From a virus, in IMG/VR virus record IMGVR_UViG_3300027973_000066, positions 1 through 58,196 of that record: DNA of 58,196 bases, one strand, 5' to 3'. A program made the position numbers and the translations under genes. Position 1 is the stretch's first letter, and every line of letters begins with the position of its first letter. The notes below the pieces were generated by a model, which saw only the letters and a program-made list of their open reading frames with translations, was not told the DNA's origin and did not search any database. Positions 18,911-28,594 of this stretch are shown here, in pieces.

Positions 18911-20629
18911 TTACTTACGGGGCGGCTTCAACCCGTAAGCATCAATCTTCTCCAAGCGGCCTTCACCGCCACCAGCACCAGCGTGCATCTTCGGGTAGAT
19001 GCGACCGCCAGCCTTGCGAGCAGGGGGCTTCAGGCCATAGGCGTCGATCTTCTCAAGCCGACCTTCGCCACCGCCGGCACCAGCGTGCATCTTCGGATAG
19101 ATGCGGCCACCAGCCTTACGACCAATGGGAGGCATCATGCCGTCTGGGCCACCAGGAGGGGGCGGCATAGGCATGGGGGGCATGCCACCACCACCAGGAG
19201 GCGGCATGGGCATCGGCATCGGAGGCATGCCACCAGGAGGGCCACCAGGGCCGCCAGGAGGCATGGGAGGAGGAACAGGGATAGGAAGGCCCTGGGGCGG
19301 GCGGGGCGGCATAGCGCCCGGCTGCTGGCCACCAGCGTTGATGCTGATAACGATGTTTGTCTTGCCCTTGCCGCCCTTGGCAGGCTTCTTCTTGGTGCTG
19401 CCAAACAGGCCACCACCATAGGCGCGGGCTTCACGGCCACCAGTCGGGCGAGTGCCGCCAGTGTAGTTGATCTCGCCGCCGTGAGCTTTGGCCGTCTTCT
19501 TGGCTTTGCCGCCGCGCTTCATGCCCTCAAGGCCGGCCTCACGAGCAAGCTGCCCGCGCCGGTTCATGATATTATTCATTATGTCCCCTTGAGAACCCGG
19601 GGATTGGTCCATGGTGGAAACAAAGCGGCCACCATGCTTGTTTGTCTCTTGATAAAGCCTATTCAATTCATCAGCCGACATTTCGCGCGATGCCGGAGCA
19701 GTAGCACGAGGGCGGGAAGGCGCACGTGGCGCAGAAGCGGCAGGGCGGGAAGGCGGCGGGGGAGCGGGACGTGCAGCAGCGGCAGAAGGAGCGGCGGCAG
19801 CATCAAGAACACCCTGTTCGCCAGCAAATCCGCGAGGCTTTGGCGCGAGTGGATTTTCTTCGCCGGCAAACATGCGTTCAGGGCGCGAAGGATCGGGGCG
19901 CGAAGCCATGGCGCGAGCCATATTTGCTTCGCGCATCCGCAAATCTTGAGCGACATCACCGCCGCCCATTTTATGAGCCCGGCCACCCTTCTTTAAGCCC
20001 TTAGCCGACTGCTGCCGGTCGTGCTTCTCATCCAGCTTGGACTTCTCCCAAGCCTCCATCTTCATGCCATGCTTCTTGGCCAGCTTCTTATCCTGCTCAA
20101 GGTCAGCCTTGGAGTGTTCCCACTCCATCTCGCTCACCTTCCCGCCCTTCTTCATCCCAACCATCTGGCCCACGCGGCTGCTGGTGGGCTGGAAGCCCAT
20201 GCGCGCAGTGGGCACCTTGGACTGAGCGTCCAGAACGCGAGGATCTGCATTGCCGCCGTCAGCGCGCTTCATACGCCCGCCGCGCTTCATTCCACCAACG
20301 TGAGGCTTGCCAAGCTCGGCATTGGCCTCCTTCACGTTGCGGTTGATCTTGGCGTCAACGTACTCCTTGACCGAACCACCAGCCTTGCGGGGCTTGCGGT
20401 CAGAACGAGGCGCAGAGCATGAGCCCTCGGCCATCATGCCCACCTTGCCGCCGTTCTTGAACTGCCGGCGAGACACAGGCCGCAGGCCTGTCTTCGCTTC
20501 GGTGTTCATCATCTCGGGCGGCGTCCAGGTGGAAGCATCCACCTTCTGCTTGGGGTCACCGGCAGAACCAAGGCGCTTGGCCTTGGCATCCCTGGCGGCC
20601 CGAACGGCCTTGGCGCTTGTGTCAGACAT
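18911..20629 (-). CDS. GGR-motif, Pro/Gly/Lys-rich virion-module protein
   Basis: A 572-aa, very basic, low-complexity protein. It carries many copies of a short element of the form (K/R)xGG(R/K): RKAGGSVKEY, MKRGGRMKR, MKKGGKVSEME, LKKGGRAHKMGG, MKRGGKAKK, RKAGGRIYPK. A Pro/Met/Gly-rich stretch lies around residues 430-500. The C-terminus holds two 34-residue units (RKAGGRIYPKMHAGAGGGEG, then RLEKIDAYGLKPP) that are identical in protein but differ at many synonymous sites. The same element is found in other large proteins of the phage. It lies between tailspike and head-assembly genes. Function unknown; DNA-binding or internal virion protein is a guess. Confidence 0.8.
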   Translation of the reverse strand: MSDTSAKAVRAARDAKAKRLGSAGDPKQKVDASTWTPPEMMNTEAKTGLRPVSRRQFKNGGKVGMMAEGSCSAPRSDRKPRKAGGSVKEYVDAKINRNVKEANAELGKPHVGGMKRGGRMKRADGGNADPRVLDAQSKVPTARMGFQPTSSRVGQMVGMKKGGKVSEMEWEHSKADLEQDKKLAKKHGMKMEAWEKSKLDEKHDRQQSAKGLKKGGRAHKMGGGDVAQDLRMREANMARAMASRPDPSRPERMFAGEENPLAPKPRGFAGEQGVLDAAAAPSAAAARPAPPPPSRPAASAPRAPSRPRATAPASREMSADELNRLYQETNKHGGRFVSTMDQSPGSQGDIMNNIMNRRGQLAREAGLEGMKRGGKAKKTAKAHGGEINYTGGTRPTGGREARAYGGGLFGSTKKKPAKGGKGKTNIVISINAGGQQPGAMPPRPPQGLPIPVPPPMPPGGPGGPPGGMPPMPMPMPPPGGGGMPPMPMPPPPGGPDGMMPPIGRKAGGRIYPKMHAGAGGGEGRLEKIDAYGLKPPARKAGGRIYPKMHAGAGGGEGRLEKIDAYGLKPPRK

Positions 20630-20675
20630 TGGCAGTCTCCATGGAGTTACGGGCGTCCCCGTTCTGGCATTGCCA

Positions 20676-20701
20676 GTCAGAAAGCAATAACGCTTTCTGA
20701 C
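20676..20701. other. 10-pair hairpin between tailspike and GGR protein genes
   Basis: GTCAGAAAGC-AATAAC-GCTTTCTGAC. A T-run (GTTTTAC) follows only on the plus strand, so it would terminate rightward (antisense) transcription better than the leftward operon. Confidence 0.65.
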
Positions 20702-20741
20702 GTTTTACAACAACAGTTTATTCACTCGTTGGGATTGCGGT

Positions 20742-23700
20742 CTAGTATGACACGTTGTTGGCGTTGATACTGTTCGCCCCAGCCAACGAAATCGTCCCAT
20801 TTGCCACGTTGCCTACGCAGGCAGTGTAATCTGCGCCAAAGGCTTCCAACACCGAAGGCGAAACCGCCACGCTATCAAAGATATTGCCGTTCACAGAAAC
20901 TTGTAGTGAACTCAGAAGATAAAGATCAACGTTGGTGTTGGCGACAAAATAGCAACCCATAAATGAATGTTTTGAACCAGATACCACTGCTCCAAAATAT
21001 GAGTTGCTAATCTGGCAGGATGAAAATGACACCCCAGAGCAAGAAGCATTAATTTGAACAGCCGGCTGAGCTGGGCTTGCCCCAGCGGTGGCAAACTCTG
21101 ACGCTGAAAATTTCCAGTTTGTCGATGACGCCATGATCAATGCGCCGCCTGGGCATGTGGTGAAGGAACACGCGGCAGCGTCTCCCCAATCCTGCCCATT
21201 GATATTAAGCCCAACATTTTGGCCGTTTGTTGAGCAAGATGATAGGCGCACACCCTCATCAAACGCCCCAGCGCCGCCATTTATATAAAACCCACTGCCG
21301 CTTCCATTTTGAACTTTACAAGAAACAATGTCTGTGTCGGCGCAATTGTCGATAAAAACACCGTTGACGACACTGGAGATGAACATGTTTGATATGTAAG
21401 TGTTGGCGCAATACCGTAAATATACGCCATTGTTAAATGCGCCTTCAATGTTCAAATCATTTATTCTAATCTGAGAACATCTGATTGCGGAGGAGGTGCC
21501 GTCAATAACTATGGCGTTGCAGTTTGTTTTTGAATTTACCAAAAGCTTCATTCCAGCAACGCCAAACCCTGTTTTTATGGAGGTGGCCGCTGCATAATAG
21601 AAGATTGACGTGTTGTTTGCCGCGCACAAAAGCAAGGTAGCTTGAGGCCCCGCACCGTACAAAATCAATCCTGCTTTAAGGGTCAATGAGTTTACTAGGT
21701 AAGACCCTGCTGGAAAGTAAAGCACTCCAGAAGCTGCATTGATGGCGTTTTGGATCGCGGTGGTGTCATTTGTGACGCCGTCACCAACAGCGCCAAAGTC
21801 TTTCACGCTAAAAGTGTCAGCAGCTTTAGATTGCCAAGTGCGGGTGGTCGCGCCAGATCCAGTCTGCAAAAAGCCCTGAAAGGTTGCAGCCACCGCCCCA
21901 TTGCCGGTGTAGGCGTAGCCTGTTGGGCCAGTAGGCAGGCTTGCAGACCCAGGAGCGCCAGTGGGGCCTGTAGGGCCAGTGGGGCCGCCAGCAGGACCAG
22001 TAGGCCCTGTAGGACCTGTTGGACCAGAACCAGTAGGGCCAGTAGGACCAGTAGGACCGCCAGACGGGCCTGTGGGGCCTGTAGGGCCTGTGGGGCCACT
22101 AGAGGTAATGCCCTGAACAAATTTGTTTGTGCCGGTGCCGCCATCGGAAATGTTAGCAATAATGTTGTTGTTAATGACGTTACCAACTATCTGATAATAA
22201 TCAGACGGGCCAGAATTAACAAAAACACCGTAGGCTTGAGTGGTTCCTACGCCAGTAAACGAAGTGTCATTGGTAATGTTGTTTCCTGTAATGGAAAATT
22301 TAGAAATGCCGGAACCAACACCAACTCCCGCGCAACCCGGAGTTACAGTAGAATTAAGGGTAATAATGTTGTTGTTTATGCCAGATCCAAAACCAGCATT
22401 TAACAAAATGCCAAATTGAGCATTTCCCCAAATGCGGGTATTGGTGACCAAAAGCTCGCTACGCCAACTGTTGTTTGTAACAATGCCATTTCCTGTAAAA
22501 CTAGAACCAACCCAGCTTGTGGTAAGGAAGCAGCCTTCACCGCCATAAAGGCGGATTGCGTCATTCCATTGGTGATCGCACTCTAAATCAAAAGCATGCA
22601 ACCATGTTGGGAACGAATAAGACTCAAGAGTGTATGGTGCCCCTACACTGTCTTGCATCAAGACAGCAGTGCCACCCCACAAAAACGCAGAAGCTTCAAC
22701 AATTAAGCTGTGGGCATAAGAATCGTAAATAAGATGTATAAAGCTGGTTGAGCCAATTGTTACTTCAGAATTGTCCATAACAACACGAGAAATGACGCCT
22801 CTAAAACTACCAAGCTCAACAGTTCCATAGTATTTAATGCCGTAGGTTCCGTAAAAGGCGCGTAACTCACAGTCAACTATCTGGTTTCCGGTGCCCCACA
22901 TGGAGATTCCGTTGCCCGTGCCGGTAATCTTGCATGTTCTTACTTCACAAAAGTATGCGTTGTTTTCAAAAACAACTGCGTGTCCGCTTGTTAAATTGCT
23001 TGAACCGGTTTTCCGCCGGATATTGATTGACTCAATGATGCAGTGCTGCAAACCCGAAATGGTAATGACGGCATTACCGCTCGTGCCATCCCACTCAATG
23101 ATCGTCAGCCAGCCAGCGCCGCTTTCGCCGTAGATCCTCTGGCCGTTGGACACCATCGTCAGGCCAGTAACCACCCGGTAGTTACCCGGTGGCAGATAGA
23201 CGTTCTTCCCCGTGTTCAGCGCAGCCTGGATGGCGGCTGAATCATTCGTAGTGCCATCACCAACCGCACCAAAATCCAACACTGAAACAAAATCAGCCGC
23301 CTTATTCTGCCAAGTGCGGGTGACTGCGCTTGTCCCAGGCTGCAAGAAACCCTGAAAGGTAGCGCCGGTGGCCCCATTCCCGGTATAGGCGTAGCCTGTT
23401 GGACCAGTGGGCAAATTAGCAGCGCCAGAAGGCCCTGTGGCACCAGTAGGACCAGTAGGCCCAGTGGGTCCAGTAGGGCCTGTAGGACCAGTGCCAGTAG
23501 GTCCAGTGGGCCCAGTAGGACCAGTAGGCCCAGTGGGTCCAGTAGGGCCTGTAGGACCAGTTCCAGTAGGCCCGGTGGGGCCAGTAGGCCCAGGAGGCCC
23601 TCCAGACGGTCCTGTGGGCCCCGTGGGGCCGGTAGCACCAGCGCCAGTAGGCCCAGTAGGGCCCGTTGGCCCAGTAGGTCCAGTGGCTCCAGTAGCACCA

Positions 23701-24095
23701 AACCCAGTAGGCCCCGTAGACCCAGTGGGGCCCGTTGGCCCAGTAGGTCCAGTGGCACCCGTAGGCCCGGCTGGCCCACCAGAGGGGCCTGTTGCTCCAG
23801 TAGGCCCTGTAGGCCCCGTAGGGCCAGTAGCGCCGGCTCCAGTAGGCCCAGTGGGCCCCGTAGGGCCAGGAGGGCCACCAGACGGCCCAGTGGGCCCCGT
23901 AGGCCCTGTAGCACCACCACCAGCAGCGCTAATCGTCACCCGCCCAGGCGTTGTGGTGCTATCAATCGTGACATTGGTGCCAGCAGTCAGGGTCGAGAGA
24001 GCAAACCCCGCCCCATTGCCAATAGGGATCTGCCCAGCAGCAGGGGTCTTAACAATCTCTAACTTGGGGCCGAAGACGCCAATGTCGTTAGCCAT
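20742..24095 (-). CDS. tailspike with two beta-helix domains on collagen-like stalks
   Basis: A 1117-aa protein. Residues 1-60 are a head-binding type domain, about 62-233 are GPT/GAT collagen triplets, and a beta-helix domain starts near 264 with the pectate-lyase-superfamily opening [21 protein letters not shown] second collagen stretch lies at about 663-727. A second beta-helix domain begins near 755 ([21 protein letters not shown]) and runs to the end. Both helices are preceded by the same [20 protein letters not shown] linker, so one arose by duplication. Each could be a trimeric capsule or LPS depolymerase; active-site residues cannot be assigned by eye. Confidence 0.88.
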   Translation of the reverse strand: MANDIGVFGPKLEIVKTPAAGQIPIGNGAGFALSTLTAGTNVTIDSTTTPGRVTISAAGGGATGPTGPTGPSGGPPGPTGPTGPTGAGATGPTGPTGPTGATGPSGGPAGPTGATGPTGPTGPTGSTGPTGFGATGATGPTGPTGPTGPTGAGATGPTGPTGPSGGPPGPTGPTGPTGTGPTGPTGPTGPTGPTGPTGPTGTGPTGPTGPTGPTGPTGATGPSGAANLPTGPTGYAYTGNGATGATFQGFLQPGTSAVTRTWQNKAADFVSVLDFGAVGDGTTNDSAAIQAALNTGKNVYLPPGNYRVVTGLTMVSNGQRIYGESGAGWLTIIEWDGTSGNAVITISGLQHCIIESINIRRKTGSSNLTSGHAVVFENNAYFCEVRTCKITGTGNGISMWGTGNQIVDCELRAFYGTYGIKYYGTVELGSFRGVISRVVMDNSEVTIGSTSFIHLIYDSYAHSLIVEASAFLWGGTAVLMQDSVGAPYTLESYSFPTWLHAFDLECDHQWNDAIRLYGGEGCFLTTSWVGSSFTGNGIVTNNSWRSELLVTNTRIWGNAQFGILLNAGFGSGINNNIITLNSTVTPGCAGVGVGSGISKFSITGNNITNDTSFTGVGTTQAYGVFVNSGPSDYYQIVGNVINNNIIANISDGGTGTNKFVQGITSSGPTGPTGPTGPSGGPTGPTGPTGSGPTGPTGPTGPAGGPTGPTGPTGAPGSASLPTGPTGYAYTGNGAVAATFQGFLQTGSGATTRTWQSKAADTFSVKDFGAVGDGVTNDTTAIQNAINAASGVLYFPAGSYLVNSLTLKAGLILYGAGPQATLLLCAANNTSIFYYAAATSIKTGFGVAGMKLLVNSKTNCNAIVIDGTSSAIRCSQIRINDLNIEGAFNNGVYLRYCANTYISNMFISSVVNGVFIDNCADTDIVSCKVQNGSGSGFYINGGAGAFDEGVRLSSCSTNGQNVGLNINGQDWGDAAACSFTTCPGGALIMASSTNWKFSASEFATAGASPAQPAVQINASCSGVSFSSCQISNSYFGAVVSGSKHSFMGCYFVANTNVDLYLLSSLQVSVNGNIFDSVAVSPSVLEAFGADYTACVGNVANGTISLAGANSINANNVSY

Positions 24096-24100
24096 ACTAG

Positions 24101-27100
24101 TTAACCCCTATGCCGCATTGAGGCTGTTAGCTGCAAAGCGCGAACCAGACCGGGATCTAGGCTGGCTTGTTTCGTTTGATGGCGCGCATTTGTTTGCCCA
24201 CCCCACCTGCGATAAACAGGCGGTGCGCCGGGACTTCCTTGTGAAACTCCCTGGCTTCCAGTTGAGTTTTCATCGCCCGCGCCGAAGCGCTGTCTATGCC
24301 ATTGTGCTTGACGGCCAACTGGTACATTTCCAGCAAGGTGTCTTTCATATTCATCCTCCATTGCTACTTGGGTGTCGTACTCAACATATTTAGCATGCGA
24401 TACGCCATCAAATTTTGTAATTTCGTCAATAGCCCGCAGCATATCTCGTTTAGCTTTTTCGGAGCCTCCAGGACTACCCCCTAGTTCAGGAATGTACTGA
24501 AGGCGCAATCCGACATATTGCCCGTGTGGTGCGCCGCCGGCAAGCCTGTCTTTTGCGCGAAAATCCGTCACAAAGGTAAAGCCGGCGTCTATGCCAAGCT
24601 CATTTATTACCTTTGTGAGCGACTCAGTCGCTTTATCATCGAGCTTCTTCGTGAAGTAAACTTCCATGCCTGGGTTGGCGTTTTCTACGGCACCAGGAGA
24701 AACAACCTCAGACAAAAAGACCGCCTGCTGGTTGCGGCGCTGGCCTTCGCCAACAATGGATTTCCATGTGTTTGCCGGATCAAAATTTTGTCTGGTGACA
24801 AACTCAAGATCGTAGGCTTTCTCATCATAGATGTTCCCAGTGGGGTCAATGTAGCGACCACGGCTCGGGGTAGCCTTGGACATTATGACGCCAGGGGTGG
24901 AATTGACCGCCTGCCCAATGGCCGACTGGCCTTCAGCAAAAACTTCTGGTGTGGCAGGGTTTTCTTCCCGGTCAGGTGACAGGCCGCCAACAAAACGCCG
25001 CGCAACAGCCTGCATATCGTTCAGTTGCTGCGTTGCTGACGTGCGTGTTTCTTGCGCCTTCTGCTCAAGCGCACCCAGTTTCTGTTCAGCAGCAGGATAC
25101 TTTTGGATTGTGCTGCCGGCGGCTTTGGCAGTGCCCAAAATGCTCTTTGCCAACTCAACCGCTTGGGTTCTGTCGGTTATACCCATCCGCTCCATAACAG
25201 CATCGCGCTGCTTTGCGGATGTGCCATGCTCAAGAATCCATTTGTTTTCATCATACGCTTTTTGGGCGGCTTCTAACGGAGCCTTGTCGCTCAAGAAATT
25301 TGAAATCTTCCGGCGATCAGTAGCGGTGGTGTCATTTTCAGATTGCTGCCGAAGCTCTTTTAGCTTTGCCCTATCAGGCACGCCGGCAAAATTAGCTTCT
25401 TGCTCAAAAGAACCGCCCTCGCCTGTCTTGTTGGTCCAATCATTCTTAGTCCAATGTTCCTTTTCTAGGAACCAAACGATAGCTTGCAGATCATCATCGC
25501 CCAGGCCGGCAAAACGCGGGTCTTTACGAAGCTCTTTAGCCGCGTTTTGGAACGCCTGCTGCCCAAAACCAAACTCTCCTCCAGTTTGGATGCCAGTCTT
25601 TAGAGGATCAGCCAGATAAGAGCCTGAAACGCCGCTTTCTGAGGCGGTAGGAACAGGTTTCATTCCAGTCATACGGCGAAGGAACCTAGCAGCCCACAAA
25701 TCAATCGTGGCTTTGTCGGAATATCCAATCAAATTGCCGGTAAAATTAGGGGTTTTGGGGCTATCGCCAGCTTTCCGTTCGCGAAATTTGTCCAAAAACG
25801 CCATCATAGTTGCGGGTGTATTGGCATTAAAAAGCGTTCTGCCATCAGCCTTTGTAATTAAAGGAAATTCGCCTTCTTGGGCTTTTTGAAATGCAATGTC
25901 TTTGGCACGCTTTTGAATTTGCTTTTCATTGGTCAAGCCTTCTGATCTTGCCTGCTCGGTTGCAGCAGGCAGTGCCGCCTTCAGGTCATTCAAATGGCCG
26001 TTGATGTACCCCTTGCCGGCGGCAACGGATGCGCTTCCCATTTCGCCGCCATTATCAACCCAATCTTGCAGCTTGCCCAAGGCGCGATCATAAGATCCGC
26101 GTGAAAATTCAGACAGCGCTTCGATGGTGTTATCCCAGTTTTGACGAACGCCTGTTTGCGCGCTGGTGGCACCAAGGGTGTCTGCCATGATGTCGGCAAA
26201 ACCGCCGTACTCCTGGCGCAGCCGGTCGCGCATAGCTCGGTACCAATTGCGAGCCTTCATGATCACCGAAGCGTTTTTATCTCCAGCATCTTCGCGATTA
26301 GCAACTTCTTTGACGGCCTTAACAATGTTTTTGGTCACACGGTTAAGATGGGCCGGGTCCCAATCCGTTGCGCCCGTGCGCTGGTCTTTAGTGTCTTTGG
26401 GTTTGTGGAAGTTATAGGCTTGCTCTTGAACTTTTAGTTCTGGATAACCTTCCGCATCTCGCACAACTTTTTTTTCATTATCTATTTGAGCGCCAACAAT
26501 GTTAAACGGGGCCCATTCTGATGTTGGAAAACGGTTTTTTAGTCTACGATAAGAATACTCCACCTCTTCGGGGGTCAGTTTATGCGTTTGTGCAATTTGA
26601 TTAATTATTTGCGTGTCTTCTGGCGCAAGCTTTGCTTTGACTTCTTTTCTTTTGCCACGGTTAATGTTGAAATTAAAGTCTTCGGTTGTTTGGGTTACAG
26701 GCTGGTCGGCAACTGCCTTTGGCATCAAATTAGCCTGCGGCGCAGGCTGCGCTTGCGGCAACACTTGCTGCGCCATCTGCACAGGGTTTGGCTGCGCCTG
26801 CTGGGTGAGGCCTAGAGCCTTCTGCACAACAGGATCATCTTCGCCGCCGCCAGTGCCGTATCCGATCCTGCCGCCCGAAGAGCGGCCATACTGCTTGTGG
26901 ATCTTCTCCATAACCTTCCGGTCTTCGGGGGTGATGAAGTCTTCCGCGCCTTCATGCGCCGTCCAGGCCGGCATGATGCCCACCTTTTGGGGTGCGAACA
27001 CCGTGTCTTCTGTGCTTGCGTTGCGGTTGTTTTCGCCGTGGGGGCCAAAGTTAAGCCAGCTATTCTGGCCTCGCGTCTCGCTGGTCAGGGCAAGGCGAGC

Positions 27101-28594
27101 TAAGGGCGAATACATTGAAGCATGAGAACGCCACGCATTTTCTTCACCATCACTTCGAAAGCCTGAACCTTCTTTGGCGTGGCCAAAGTAGTCATGCACG
27201 GCGCGGAAGACATCGTTTACGGTGACAGGAATGCCATTCCAATATTCTCCAGTGTGAGCAAGAAGAGGGTTTCTTTTTACATCTTCTGGAGAAATTTCTT
27301 TTGAACCAAACCCAAATTGCGTAGGAAACACATACATATGATGGTTTTCATTTATGTCTTTAATTACCAAACGCGGGGATGCTTCGTAGGGGTTTTTTTC
27401 TTTTTCAGGGTTCCAAAAACTAAGTTTTAACCCAGCGGCTTTTGCCGCCCGATACTGCGCCATAGTTTCCTTAACCATAGCATCGTAAGCTGCCTTCACC
27501 AGAGGATGGTTGGCATTGTCTTCCATCTGTTCGTATTCATTAGAAATACGCTTGCCGCGCGTTAGATCAACTTTGGCGTATTTCTTCGGTGGATTATACG
27601 GAAGGCCGGCATCCCGCATATATTGTTCGGCAACGGAACGAACCAAGTGGTTAGGCCCAGCCGTGATTACCTCACCCGTGGAGGGGATTTTTATGCGCGT
27701 GGGAAGACCTTCGAGAGGTGCTTGATGCTGTGAAGGAACGACTCCTTCGCCTCCTGGTAGGCTTCGTCCGAAGGGTAGTTCTCCCGCTTGGGAGCCAGCT
27801 TCGCTATGTGTGGGGGCATTTTGACCGACATATGTATCTCCATGGTTAAGCACTGATCCGACAGGCGGTAGCATGCTTCCCTGCGTCAGGTCGAGGGCCT
27901 GTGGTGCAATATGATCATCGCCACCACCGCCGGCATAGCCAATCCTACCACCCCCTGCCTTCCCAGGCACAGCCTTCGCCTGAACGCCCTTCGCCGTCAG
28001 GAGGGCGGCGCGGATCTTCTTATCGGGGCTGCCAATCCGCCCGCCACGGGCGTTGCCGGCGCTGCCGGTGTAGTCACCGTTGTAGCTTTCATTGCGAGCA
28101 GCACGCGCCTCACGCGCCGCAGTCTCATCAAGCTCCCGCTGGTGGTTCTCGGCCCACGTCTTGTCAGCAAGCTGCCTTGAGGGATCAGCGGCAGGGTTGA
28201 ACTGGTACGTGTTCCGCAACTGGAAGTCGTTCGCACTCTGCACCGGATTGTAGTTGCTAACCGGCGCGCCTCCCTGCTGGCCGAACAGGCCGGCGATGCT
28301 GCGGAGGAGGGAGGAATAGTCAGGCTGGCCATTCATATTGAACTGTTGCTGGCCGCCCATGTTCGGCTGTTGTTGAGGCTGAGGATAGTAGGCGTTGCTG
28401 GAAGGCATCTGCCTGATGCCTTGGCCCCCTTGGAACTGCTGCTGTTGCTGGAACTGCTGGAACGGGTTGCCACCGCCCCCCTGGTTCGCCATGCCACCAT
28501 ACTTGCCAGTGCCAGACTGAGGCATCACCTGCGTGCTGATGTCATTGCCGGCAGACTGTGGGGCCGCCTGAGCCCCTGGAACACCACCACCCAT
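24101..28594 (-). CDS. 1497-aa polyvalent-type internal protein
   Basis: The N-terminal 150 residues are Gln/Gly/Asn-rich. Around 180-220 lie two basic elements GGRIGS and GGRIGY followed by [14 protein letters not shown] conserved domain at about 290-580 contains [19 protein letters not shown] and a later AHEGAEDF, rich in His/Asp/Glu as in a metal site. After another [25 protein letters not shown] comes a helical region (about 660-1090) with [30 protein letters not shown] and [13 protein letters not shown], a pattern of large polyvalent proteins that phages carry in the virion and inject. A further alpha/beta region ends the protein. It follows the portal gene (TAATG). Enzymatic roles are not assignable by eye. 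Confidence 0.75.
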   Translation of the reverse strand: MGGGVPGAQAAPQSAGNDISTQVMPQSGTGKYGGMANQGGGGNPFQQFQQQQQFQGGQGIRQMPSSNAYYPQPQQQPNMGGQQQFNMNGQPDYSSLLRSIAGLFGQQGGAPVSNYNPVQSANDFQLRNTYQFNPAADPSRQLADKTWAENHQRELDETAAREARAARNESYNGDYTGSAGNARGGRIGSPDKKIRAALLTAKGVQAKAVPGKAGGGRIGYAGGGGDDHIAPQALDLTQGSMLPPVGSVLNHGDTYVGQNAPTHSEAGSQAGELPFGRSLPGGEGVVPSQHQAPLEGLPTRIKIPSTGEVITAGPNHLVRSVAEQYMRDAGLPYNPPKKYAKVDLTRGKRISNEYEQMEDNANHPLVKAAYDAMVKETMAQYRAAKAAGLKLSFWNPEKEKNPYEASPRLVIKDINENHHMYVFPTQFGFGSKEISPEDVKRNPLLAHTGEYWNGIPVTVNDVFRAVHDYFGHAKEGSGFRSDGEENAWRSHASMYSPLARLALTSETRGQNSWLNFGPHGENNRNASTEDTVFAPQKVGIMPAWTAHEGAEDFITPEDRKVMEKIHKQYGRSSGGRIGYGTGGGEDDPVVQKALGLTQQAQPNPVQMAQQVLPQAQPAPQANLMPKAVADQPVTQTTEDFNFNINRGKRKEVKAKLAPEDTQIINQIAQTHKLTPEEVEYSYRRLKNRFPTSEWAPFNIVGAQIDNEKKVVRDAEGYPELKVQEQAYNFHKPKDTKDQRTGATDWDPAHLNRVTKNIVKAVKEVANREDAGDKNASVIMKARNWYRAMRDRLRQEYGGFADIMADTLGATSAQTGVRQNWDNTIEALSEFSRGSYDRALGKLQDWVDNGGEMGSASVAAGKGYINGHLNDLKAALPAATEQARSEGLTNEKQIQKRAKDIAFQKAQEGEFPLITKADGRTLFNANTPATMMAFLDKFRERKAGDSPKTPNFTGNLIGYSDKATIDLWAARFLRRMTGMKPVPTASESGVSGSYLADPLKTGIQTGGEFGFGQQAFQNAAKELRKDPRFAGLGDDDLQAIVWFLEKEHWTKNDWTNKTGEGGSFEQEANFAGVPDRAKLKELRQQSENDTTATDRRKISNFLSDKAPLEAAQKAYDENKWILEHGTSAKQRDAVMERMGITDRTQAVELAKSILGTAKAAGSTIQKYPAAEQKLGALEQKAQETRTSATQQLNDMQAVARRFVGGLSPDREENPATPEVFAEGQSAIGQAVNSTPGVIMSKATPSRGRYIDPTGNIYDEKAYDLEFVTRQNFDPANTWKSIVGEGQRRNQQAVFLSEVVSPGAVENANPGMEVYFTKKLDDKATESLTKVINELGIDAGFTFVTDFRAKDRLAGGAPHGQYVGLRLQYIPELGGSPGGSEKAKRDMLRAIDEITKFDGVSHAKYVEYDTQVAMEDEYERHLAGNVPVGRQAQWHRQRFGAGDENSTGSQGVSQGSPGAPPVYRRWGGQTNARHQTKQASLDPGLVRALQLTASMRHRG
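24157..24348 (-). CDS. possible nested small gene inside the polyvalent gene
   Basis: In another frame inside the 3' end of the 1497-aa gene, ATG at 24348 is preceded at six bases by GGAGG and opens a 63-aa frame: [22 protein letters not shown]-like helical text ending RAIKRNKPA. Its composition looks protein-like, with an even charge pattern, while the overlapping stretch of the long frame is unusually Gly/Gln/Ser rich. It may be a real overlapping gene or chance; comparative data are needed. Confidence 0.45.
   Translation of the reverse strand: MKDTLLEMYQLAVKHNGIDSASARAMKTQLEAREFHKEVPAHRLFIAGGVGKQMRAIKRNKPA

Noticed and set aside
18827-19996. A 389-codon plus-strand frame
   Set aside because: Antisense to the GGR-rich gene; its Thr/Arg/His text mirrors the Gly/Pro/Lys codons of the real gene.
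23407-24393. Plus-strand frame of GPVGPVGP repeats; similar ones at 9285-10466
   Set aside because: The reverse complement of collagen GPT triplets also reads as Gly-Pro-Val triplets, so this is a mirror image.
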